Assembly: GCA_025355115.1 (NCBI GenBank)
Contig: JANXLO010000162.1
Coordinates: 1 to 11,130 of the forward strand
Direction of reading: 5' to 3'
DNA from: Chthonomonadaceae bacterium
GTDB lineage: Bacteria > Armatimonadota > Chthonomonadetes > Chthonomonadales > Chthonomonadaceae
DNA: 11,130 nt
Shown here: piece after piece, positions 1 to 5,563 of the stretch
Numbering within the stretch: the stretch's first letter is position 1
Layout of the letters: every line of letters starts with the position of its first letter
Program-made: the position numbers and the translations under genes
The notes under the pieces: generated by a model
What the model was told of the DNA's origin: nothing
Databases searched by the model: none
Seen by the model: only the letters and a program-made list of their open reading frames with translations

Positions 1-136
1 CCCGAAGTTCCATGAGGCCATCGGGGAGATGGAGAGCGACGAATACCCGGCGAACACGGTCGCTGAAGAGGTGCAGCGCGGCTATCTCCTGCACGAGCGG
101 GTCCTCCGCCCCACCCTGGTGCGGGTGACGGGCTGA
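1..136 (+). CDS. grpE: GrpE nucleotide exchange factor, C-terminal fragment
   Basis: The reading frame is open from the left edge (first full codon at 2) to a TGA at 134-136, giving 44 residues. The stretch ESDEYPANTVAEEVQRGYLL followed by HERVLRPTLVRV is the conserved end of the GrpE beta-domain. GrpE is the cytosolic nucleotide exchange factor of the DnaK (Hsp70) chaperone; its C-terminal beta-domain contacts the DnaK ATPase lobe and releases ADP. The start and the long dimerising helix lie outside the window. The stop is 4 bases before the glmM start, so the two genes are probably co-transcribed and perhaps translationally coupled. In many genomes grpE is followed by dnaK or dnaJ; here it is not. 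The family call is firm despite the short fragment. Confidence 0.9.
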   Translation, partial: PKFHEAIGEMESDEYPANTVAEEVQRGYLLHERVLRPTLVRVTG

Positions 137-140
137 CACG

Positions 141-1511
141 ATGAGTAAACCGAGACTATTTGGCACCGACGGCGTGCGCGGCGTCGCGAATAGGGATCTG
201 ACTGCCCCGTTGGCTATGCGGCTGGGCATGGCGGCGGGGCGTTGGCTCTGCGATGCCGCTCCCAGGGAAGAGGGAGGCCGCCCGTTCGTTATTATTGGGC
301 GCGACACCCGTCTTTCCGGTGACATGCTGGAGGCGGCTCTGGCGGCAGGGCTGGCGGCGATGGGCGTGGATGTCGTCAATGTAGGCGTCGTGCCGACCCC
401 GGCAGTGGCGCAGATCGTGCTTGCGAAGGGCGCCGCAGGCGGAGTCGTGCTGTCCGCCTCGCACAACCCATTCGAGGACAACGGAATCAAGTTCTTCGGC
501 GTCAATGGCAAAAAGCTGCCTGATCGCGCGGAGGATGAGATCACAGCACTGCTGGAGAATGCCGAGAGCCTGCCGCATCCGACGGGCAGTCATATCGGTC
601 GCGTGACCGAGACGCATGAGCCCATTGAGGAGTATGAGCGGCGTGTCATGGCGACCGTCGGCGGGGAGGAGGCGCAGCCGCTGCGGGGGCTGCGCCTCGT
701 GATGGACTGCGCGCATGGCGCGGCCTTTCAGCTTGCCCCGCAGATATTTCTCGCGCTCGGAGCCGAGCTGACCGTCCTGAACGCGGAGCCCAACGGGATC
801 AATATCAATGTCGAGTGCGGCTCGACGCACCCCAAGCCGATGGCCATAATAGTCAGCGAGGCCGGTGCAAATGCCGGGCTCGCCTTCGACGGGGACGCCG
901 ACCGGGTGATGCTCGCCGACGAGAAGGGCAGCATCGTGGATGGCGACAGGATGATGGCGATTTTGGCTTTGGATATGCACCGCAAAGGCCGATTGCCGGG
1001 CGATGTCGTGGTCGCGACGATCATGAGCAACGTCGGGCTGGAGCAGGCTCTGAACGCAGGGGGGATTCGCCTTCACCGTACCGACGTCGGCGACCGCTAC
1101 GTGGCGGAGGCGATGGACGCGCTGGGAGCGGCGATCGGCGGCGAGCAGAGCGGGCATATTCTGCTCCCCTGTCTGACCCCAACTGGCGATGGCCTCGTGA
1201 CGGCTCTGCAGGTGCTCGCCATCGTGCGCGAGACGGGAAAGCCTCTCTCCGAGCTTGCGAGCGTCGTGATCTCCGGCCCGCAGCTGCTCAAAAGCGTGCG
1301 TGTGCGCACCAAGCAGGGCTGGCAGCAGGATCCCGATGTTCAGGCTGCTATTGCGCAGGGCGAGGCTGATCTGGGCAACGCGAAGTGGCTTTCCGTGCGC
1401 GCCTCGGGCACGGAGCCGCTCATCCGCGTTATGGCGCAAGGCATCGACAAAGCGGTGGTCGAATCCGTGGTTCATGCCATCTGCGCGGTCATCGAAGCCA
1501 AACTGGGTTAA
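141..1511 (+). CDS. glmM: Phosphoglucosamine mutase GlmM
   Basis: GlmM interconverts glucosamine-6-phosphate and glucosamine-1-phosphate in the cytosol, on the route to UDP-GlcNAc for peptidoglycan and lipopolysaccharide. The 456 residues match the usual family length (about 445-460). Visible motifs in order: LFGTDGVRG (6-14); the catalytic phosphoserine loop SASHNP (105-110, phosphorylated Ser107) followed by DNGIKFFG, which is typical of GlmM rather than other phosphohexomutases; the metal-binding loop DGDADR (250-255); the sugar-specificity loop GEQSGH (334-339); and the phosphate-binding loop RASGTEPLIRVM (420-431). No key residue is missing. The ATG at 141 puts LFGTDG at the normal distance from the N-terminus and lies 4 bases after the grpE stop. 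No strong separate ribosome binding site is visible, which fits coupling to grpE. An aldo/keto reductase follows after 27 bases. Confidence 0.97.
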   Translation: MSKPRLFGTDGVRGVANRDLTAPLAMRLGMAAGRWLCDAAPREEGGRPFVIIGRDTRLSGDMLEAALAAGLAAMGVDVVNVGVVPTPAVAQIVLAKGAAGGVVLSASHNPFEDNGIKFFGVNGKKLPDRAEDEITALLENAESLPHPTGSHIGRVTETHEPIEEYERRVMATVGGEEAQPLRGLRLVMDCAHGAAFQLAPQIFLALGAELTVLNAEPNGININVECGSTHPKPMAIIVSEAGANAGLAFDGDADRVMLADEKGSIVDGDRMMAILALDMHRKGRLPGDVVVATIMSNVGLEQALNAGGIRLHRTDVGDRYVAEAMDALGAAIGGEQSGHILLPCLTPTGDGLVTALQVLAIVRETGKPLSELASVVISGPQLLKSVRVRTKQGWQQDPDVQAAIAQGEADLGNAKWLSVRASGTEPLIRVMAQGIDKAVVESVVHAICAVIEAKLG

Positions 1512-1538
1512 CTCAACGATTTTGGAGGGCACGGAGAG

Positions 1539-2570
1539 ATGGAACAGAGACTGCTTGGCGGCTCGGGGCTGAATGTCCCCGTCCTCACGTTCGGGACAGG
1601 CACATTCGGCGGCACGACGGAGTTCTTCAAAGCGTGGGGAGCCAGCGATGTGCATGAGGCGACCCGCATCGTCGACATCTGCCTGGAGGCGGGGCTGAAC
1701 ATGTTCGATTCAGCGGATGTCTACTCCGCCGGGGCCGCTGAGGAGATCCTGGGCCAGACGATCAAGGGCCGCCGAGATTCCGTCCTCATCTCGACGAAGG
1801 GCGGGTTTCGGACCAGCCCGGATCCCAACGGCACAGGCTCGTCCCGCTTCCATCTTATCCGCGCGGTCGAAGGCAGCCTGAAGCGGCTGGGAACCGACTA
1901 CATCGACCTCTATCAACTGCACAGCTTCGACGCGATGACGCCGGTCGAGGAGACGCTGAGCACGCTGGACACCCTGGTCAAGGCGGGCAAAATTCGCTAC
2001 GTCGGATGCTCCAACTTCTCCGGCTGGCATCTGATGAAGTCTCTGGCGGTCTCCGAAAAGTACGGGCTGCCCCGCTATGTCGCGCATCAGGCGTACTACT
2101 CTCTGATCGGGAGGGACTACGAGCAGGAGCTGATGCCTTTGGGCCTGGATCAGAAGGTCGGCGCTGTCGTGTGGAGCCCGCTCGGATGGGGCCGACTGAC
2201 AGGCAGGATAAGGCGTGGTCAGCCTGTTCCCGCCAGCAGTCGTCTGCAGAATCAGGTCGTCGTGGACAACGGCCCTCCCGTGGAGGATGAGTACGTCTAC
2301 AAAGTCGTGGATGCGCTGGACATCGTGTCGGAGGAGACGGGCAAGACGGTGCCGCAGGTGGCCCTCAACTGGCTTTTGCGGCGACCGACCGTGGCGACGC
2401 TGGTGATAGGAGCGCGGAACGAGGAGCAGCTTCGTCAGAACCTGGGCGCGGTCGGCTGGAGCCTCACGCCTGAGCAGGTCGCTCGCCTGGACGAAGCCAG
2501 CAAGACGACCCTCTCCTATCCCTACTGGCACCAGAATGGCTTCGACCGAAACCCCGCGCCTGTTGGCTAA
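1539..2570 (+). CDS. Aldo/keto reductase family oxidoreductase
   Basis: This is a 343-residue NAD(P)H-dependent aldo/keto reductase, a single TIM barrel that reduces aldehydes or ketones in the cytosol. The catalytic tetrad is complete: Asp57 and Tyr62 in FDSADVYS, Lys87 in ISTKGGF, and His128 in YQLHSFD. The C-terminal cofactor site is visible as VIGARNEEQLRQNL (289-302). The length and the GAxxxEQLxxNL pattern fit the Tas/YajO/IolS-like bacterial group, but the substrate cannot be read from sequence. The ATG at 1539 follows a GGAGGG element at about 1523-1528 with a second purine stretch just before the start. It is the last gene of a probable grpE-glmM-AKR operon. It converges on the minus-strand gene ending at 2623, with 52 bases between them and no clear terminator. 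Confidence 0.95.
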   Translation: MEQRLLGGSGLNVPVLTFGTGTFGGTTEFFKAWGASDVHEATRIVDICLEAGLNMFDSADVYSAGAAEEILGQTIKGRRDSVLISTKGGFRTSPDPNGTGSSRFHLIRAVEGSLKRLGTDYIDLYQLHSFDAMTPVEETLSTLDTLVKAGKIRYVGCSNFSGWHLMKSLAVSEKYGLPRYVAHQAYYSLIGRDYEQELMPLGLDQKVGAVVWSPLGWGRLTGRIRRGQPVPASSRLQNQVVVDNGPPVEDEYVYKVVDALDIVSEETGKTVPQVALNWLLRRPTVATLVIGARNEEQLRQNLGAVGWSLTPEQVARLDEASKTTLSYPYWHQNGFDRNPAPVG

Positions 2571-2622
2571 ATGCATCCAATCGAATGCACAGTTCGGCTC
2601 TGCAGTGACTGATGCTGCGCCG

Positions 2623-3201
2623 TCATGGGCGGGCATCGCGGAGGGCAGCGTAGGCATTCTGGACGTGCCAGAAAAACTTGGCGAATGCTTCAGGCGTCTC
2701 CTTCAGTCCCGCTTGAGCGTGCGCTTCGCGCTTCCAACTTCCCATTGCTTTCCTCAGATCACCGGGCAGGTCGCTCAGGTATTGGGTGATTTGCATCCAC
2801 AATTCACGGTTGGCGGGCGAGACATTGTGCAGAGAAGGAGTTTTGCGGGCGTCGGAGGTGCTCTCGGTAGACTGGAGCATCGAGCTCAGATAGCTCTCGA
2901 TTCGCGCTGTACGAGCGGCGGGTTTTTCGCCGGGCTGTGCGGCGAGCAGGCGCTGGAAGTAGGCGGGCAATGCTTCCTGCGGGAGGCGAAGCCCAGGTTG
3001 CTCTATGACGAGGAGATGCGTTCGCAGAAGTGATGCCGCAAGCTCATTCAACCCCCGTTGCGTGAGGGCATGGCCAGGCGCACCAAGCAGCATTCCGATG
3101 AGCAGCAGTACGGCGCATAGCGGCCTACCGCACTTTGAGCCCTGAGCGAAAGTTGTTTTTCTCACTGTCTGCCTAGACCTCTGCACTGTCATCGGTTTCA
3201 T
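2623..3201 (-). CDS. Putative secreted protein of unknown function
   Basis: I do not recognise a family. The frame is open upstream to 3258, but I chose the ATG at 3201 (192 residues). It follows a GGAGGG ribosome binding site 7-8 bases upstream, and a promoter with a 17-bp spacer (3223-3251) would start transcription near 3216, downstream of the longer start. From this start the protein has a basic N-region (RSRQTVRK), a hydrophobic core at 28-40 (LCAVLLLIGMLLG) and a plausible signal peptidase I site after PGHA (residue 45). It is therefore probably exported. The mature part is about 147 residues, mostly helical-looking, with no cysteine and no metal motif. An aromatic segment FAKFFWHVQNAY lies near the C-terminus. 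It faces the aldo/keto reductase and is divergent from citrate synthase. The start signals and promoter make it a likely real gene. Confidence 0.7.
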   Translation of the reverse strand: MKPMTVQRSRQTVRKTTFAQGSKCGRPLCAVLLLIGMLLGAPGHALTQRGLNELAASLLRTHLLVIEQPGLRLPQEALPAYFQRLLAAQPGEKPAARTARIESYLSSMLQSTESTSDARKTPSLHNVSPANRELWMQITQYLSDLPGDLRKAMGSWKREAHAQAGLKETPEAFAKFFWHVQNAYAALRDARP

Positions 3202-3222
3202 CTTGCAGCCCTCCATGCGATC

Positions 3223-3251
3223 AGTATACCAGAGGGGCAAGCCGCAGGCAA
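3223..3251 (-). promoter_or_regulatory. Sigma-70-type promoter of the secreted-protein gene
   Basis: On the minus strand, TTGCCT (-35, 3251-3246) and TATACT (-10, 3228-3223) are separated by exactly 17 bases. Transcription would start near 3216 and give a leader of about 15 bases containing the GGAGGG ribosome binding site. The match is by eye and no transcript data are available. Confidence 0.6.
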
Positions 3252-3257
3252 ATGGCA

Positions 3258-3286
3258 TTGCAAACGAGCGTCAAACATGCTAGAAT
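3258..3286 (+). promoter_or_regulatory. Sigma-70-type promoter of the citrate synthase gene
   Basis: TTGCAA (-35, 3258-3263) and TAGAAT (-10, 3281-3286) are separated by 17 bases. The predicted start near 3293 gives a leader of about 54 bases before the ATG at 3347. Its -35 box is only 6 bases from the -35 box of the minus-strand promoter, so the two are back-to-back. Confidence 0.6.
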
Positions 3287-3346
3287 GTAAGAACTGTTCT
3301 GCAAGTCACATGACGACCCAAAATTTTAGAATTGAGGTAGAGAAAT

Positions 3347-4507
3347 ATGACCACGCAAGCCGGGGGGCTGCGAGGCGCCGTCATAGGCGAGTCCGAAATC
3401 TGCGATGTCCAGGCCGAGGGCAATCTGTACTATCGGGGCTATAGCATTCACGATCTCGCCGACCACTCCACCTTCGAGGAGGTGGTCTATTTATTGTGGA
3501 ATGGCGCGTTGCCCAACGCCGGGCAACTGGCCGCGTTTCGGACGGAGCTTGCCGCTCACTACGCACTGCCTGAGGGGATCATGACGCTCCTGCGAGGCTT
3601 TCCGCACGGCGCGAACTCGATGGACGCGCTGCGCACCGCCGTCTCTGCCCTTGGAATGTTCGACCCCGATCATGGCGACAACTCGGACGCGGCCAATAAG
3701 CGCAAGGCGATGAGGGTGCAGGCTGCCATCGGCACCGCGGTCGCCGCCATCGAGCGCCTCAGCCAGGGCAAGGAGCCGATTGCGCCCCGAGCCGATCTCG
3801 GGCTTGCCGCGAACTTTCTCTACATGCTGCACGGCGAAGAGGCCGACCCGCTCTACGTCCGCACCCTGGACATCGATTTTCTCCTCCATGCCGACCATGA
3901 AGCCAACGCCTCGACCTTCTCCACCCGCGTCACGGTCGCCACGGGAGCCGATCTCTATTCCGGCATGGTGGCAGGGATCGGAACGCTCTCGGGCCCGCGC
4001 CACGGCGGAGCGGCCGAGGAGACGATGGAGATGCTGCTGAAGATTGGCTCGCCCGACAAGGTGGACGCCTTAGTCCGCCCGATGCTCACCGGCGAGAAGC
4101 GAACCCCGGTTCCCGGATTTGGCCATGCCGTCTACCGCGCTCCCGACCCCCGGGCTACACATCTGCGGGAGATGAGCCGTCAGCTCGGCGAGCTCCACAA
4201 CGACACGCGCTGGTTCCAAATGACCACCGCGATCGAGGCCATCGTGGACGAGTTGAGCAACACCCCCGAACGCCTTGCGGCGGGCAAGCAGGGCATCTAC
4301 GCGAATGTGGACTGCTTCTCTGCCTCCTGCTACTACGAGATGGAGCTCCCAATGCGGCTATACACCCCCATCTTTGCGGTCAGCCGTACCTCCGGCTGGT
4401 GCGCGCATATGTTCGAGCAGTACAAGCCTGGCCAGAAGATCATTCGCCCCCGTCTGGAGTATATCGGCCCGAAGGAACTCCCCTGGCTTTCCATCGAGAA
4501 GCGCTGA
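3347..4507 (+). CDS. Citrate synthase family protein (citrate or 2-methylcitrate synthase)
   Basis: This enzyme condenses oxaloacetate with acetyl-CoA to give citrate, the entry step of the TCA cycle; some short-form homologues prefer propionyl-CoA (methylcitrate cycle). The 386 residues fit the short dimeric form without the long N-terminal extension. Conserved elements are LHADHEANAST (His184, oxaloacetate), GPRHGGA (catalytic His219), GFGHAVYRAPDPR (257-269, the family signature, catalytic His260), NVD (catalytic Asp322), and the substrate arginines in SRTSGWCAH (Arg347) and IIRPRLEYIG (Arg369). Residue roles are assigned by analogy to pig citrate synthase. A small variation is NVDCFSA in place of the common NVDFYSG. 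A GAGG element about 10 bases upstream supports the ATG at 3347. The gene has its own promoter and a terminator hairpin, so it is probably monocistronic. No prpB or prpD neighbour is present to suggest methylcitrate, so citrate synthase is the default call. Confidence 0.95.
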   Translation: MTTQAGGLRGAVIGESEICDVQAEGNLYYRGYSIHDLADHSTFEEVVYLLWNGALPNAGQLAAFRTELAAHYALPEGIMTLLRGFPHGANSMDALRTAVSALGMFDPDHGDNSDAANKRKAMRVQAAIGTAVAAIERLSQGKEPIAPRADLGLAANFLYMLHGEEADPLYVRTLDIDFLLHADHEANASTFSTRVTVATGADLYSGMVAGIGTLSGPRHGGAAEETMEMLLKIGSPDKVDALVRPMLTGEKRTPVPGFGHAVYRAPDPRATHLREMSRQLGELHNDTRWFQMTTAIEAIVDELSNTPERLAAGKQGIYANVDCFSASCYYEMELPMRLYTPIFAVSRTSGWCAHMFEQYKPGQKIIRPRLEYIGPKELPWLSIEKR

Positions 4508-4533
4508 CGCGCCTATCACCTCTCGCATGAAAT

Positions 4534-4563
4534 ACGCCCCTGGCCTTAAATGGCCGGGGGCGT
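4534..4563 (+). terminator. Hairpin terminator after citrate synthase
   Basis: ACGCCCCTGGCC pairs with GGCCGGGGGCGT in a 12-bp stem with one G-U pair around a 6-base loop (TTAAAT), 27 bases after the stop codon. The stem is very stable but the following bases (GTTGCCTC) are only modestly T-rich, so it may be a weak intrinsic terminator or a 3'-end stabiliser. Confidence 0.65.
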
Positions 4564-4617
4564 GTTGCCTCGAATGGTGTAAGAATCTGAGACAAACAGA
4601 TCTACAGAAGGTTTATC

Positions 4618-4674
4618 TCACCCACAGAGTTCTACATAGACCGACCTGCTCCGCATGATCAGGATCATCAGCAT
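4618..4674 (-). CDS. Possible 18-residue small ORF downstream of vapC
   Basis: A minus-strand ATG at 4674 opens 18 codons ending in TGA at 4618-4620, reading MLMILIMRSRSVYVELCG. Its support is a near-perfect ribosome binding site, GGGGAGGT (4688-4681), with 6 bases before the ATG. The first seven residues are hydrophobic. It begins 46 bases after the vapC stop and could be read from the vapBC transcript. The same segment contains the imperfect palindrome ATGATC-AG-GATCAT (4655-4668). It may be a true small protein, the decayed start of a lost gene, or chance. Nothing else is visible between 4564 and 4720. Confidence 0.25.
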   Translation of the reverse strand: MLMILIMRSRSVYVELCG

Positions 4675-4720
4675 ATTCGTACCTCCCCTATTGCTGCTTC
4701 CGCCCTGGCATAACATGGTG

Positions 4721-5150
4721 CTACCGCAACTTCAACTCCCAGTCCTCAATCAAAAGCGGGTAACCAAGCAACTGAATCCGTTCAAAATGGCGTCCATTTC
4801 CAGTCACCAGAGTAATGGCATGATGCAGGGCAGTGGCGGCAATGAGCGCATCTGCGGTGCCAATTTGCTGTCCGATCCAATACAAATCTCCGAAGATCCG
4901 ACCTGCCAAAACCGCGATTTCTCTGGTCAGGTCAATTACTTCAACATAAGGTAGTTCGCGCTGCAATTCAGCGATTCGCTCTGTGCGCTCCATCCGTTGT
5001 AGCCCCCATACAATCTCAAAAATCGTCATGGAGGATAAGGATAAATCGGCCGCGTTGCGCAAGATACGTCTCTGCTCTTGCCGTAACACCTAAGTTCTTC
5101 CGCTTCAGTACTTCGGAGTAAGTGTCCGTGTCTAGAAGTGACCTATTCAA
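4721..5150 (-). pseudogene. vapC: VapC-type PIN-domain toxin, frameshifted
   Basis: VapC toxins are PIN-domain ribonucleases that cut tRNA or rRNA and are neutralised by a partner antitoxin. Here the N-terminus reads MNRSLLDTDTYSEVLKR from a TTG at 5150-5148, and the rest (SSMTIFEIVWG to the stop at 4721) lies in a different frame. Removing one T at 5037/5038, within TTATCCTTATCC, restores a 142-residue protein of normal family length. That protein has the acidic PIN residues Asp7, Glu45 and Asp100 (TADALIAATAL) and the TGNGRHF motif at 116-122. As given, translation stops after 44 residues (at a TGA following ILILHDDF). A GTG at 5089 could restart translation, but without the first catalytic Asp. 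The TTG start overlaps the antitoxin end by 8 bases and has AGGG 7 bases upstream. It is either a real inactivating mutation or a sequencing error. Confidence 0.85.
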
Positions 5151-5388
5151 TGTTCATCCCTACCGTTATCGGTTCTTCACGTTGGGCCCGGATCATGTCC
5201 ATTACGCGGTCCATTAGCTCCGGTTCGTCGGCAAAGAGTCCAAGTAAACGGGTCGCTGTCGGCACGGGAGGGACATTCTGCTCCGGAATATTGGCGAAAA
5301 GCTGCTCAATTGTGATGTGCTGCGAGGAGGCGTTCGCACTGGCTTGTTCAACAATGGACTCATTGAGCTCGATTTCGATTTTTATCAT
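5143..5388 (-). CDS. VapB-type antitoxin (partner of PIN toxin)
   Basis: This 81-residue protein directly precedes and overlaps the PIN toxin gene, the usual antitoxin-first order. It begins MIKIEIELNESIVEQAS and ends with the charged segment LFADEPELMDRVMDMIRAQR, a pattern familiar from small antitoxins paired with this VapC type. The C-terminal part probably wraps the toxin, and the N-terminal part is expected to dimerise and bind the operon promoter; both roles are inferred from the family. The start at 5388 is set by GGAG (in CAGGAGAGCAAC) about 8 bases upstream and by an extended -10 promoter further up. The frame stays open far upstream, but only as a shadow of the helicase repeats. The subfamily is uncertain, so no symbol is given. 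Confidence 0.75.
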   Translation of the reverse strand: MIKIEIELNESIVEQASANASSQHITIEQLFANIPEQNVPPVPTATRLLGLFADEPELMDRVMDMIRAQREEPITVGMNIE

Positions 5389-5418
5389 GTTGCTCTCCTG
5401 CTGTAATCGACTTGGCGA

Positions 5419-5427
5419 ATTATACCA
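5419..5427 (-). promoter_or_regulatory. Extended -10 promoter of the antitoxin-toxin operon
   Basis: The minus strand reads TGGTATAAT (5427-5419), a perfect -10 box with the TGn extension. No good -35 hexamer is visible at 16-18 bases, as is common for extended -10 promoters. Transcription would begin near 5412, about 24 bases before the antitoxin ATG. Confidence 0.6.
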
Positions 5428-5432
5428 TAACC

Positions 5433-5446
5433 ATCTGCTGGCAGAT
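5433..5446. promoter_or_regulatory. Inverted repeat, possible antitoxin operator
   Basis: ATCTGC-TG-GCAGAT is a perfect inverted repeat with 6-bp arms. It lies just upstream of the extended -10 box and over the position a -35 element would occupy. VapBC complexes commonly repress their own promoter by binding such repeats, so this is a reasonable operator candidate. There is no direct evidence of binding. Confidence 0.4.
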
Positions 5447-5521
5447 ATGTTCTTACAATGCAAGCCTAGCTTCGTCAAGCTTGTTCTGGCGGTCAATTCA
5501 TGAACGGGAAGCGGGTTAGGG

Positions 5522-5527
5522 TATAAT
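5522..5527 (+). promoter_or_regulatory. -10 element of the DEAD-box helicase gene
   Basis: A perfect TATAAT lies 36 bases before the helicase ATG. No convincing -35 box is present (CATGAA at 17 bases), so activity may depend on an activator. A short hairpin, AGCTT-CGTC-AAGCT (5468-5481), lies about 40 bases upstream of the -10 box. The transcript leader would be about 30 bases. Confidence 0.5.
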
Positions 5528-5563
5528 ATAGCGGTACATGCAGAAAAGGAAACCCGAACCGTT

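Noticed and set aside
156..1655. A 499-codon open frame on the minus strand opposite glmM
   Set aside because: It is a shadow of glmM produced by G+C-rich codon bias. The translation is rich in His/Arg/Gln with no domain, and glmM on the other strand has every catalytic motif.
2571..2622. Possible terminator between the convergent reductase and secreted-protein genes (TGCAT...ATGCA)
   Set aside because: The stem is only 5 bp with an 8-base loop and no T-tract, too weak to call.
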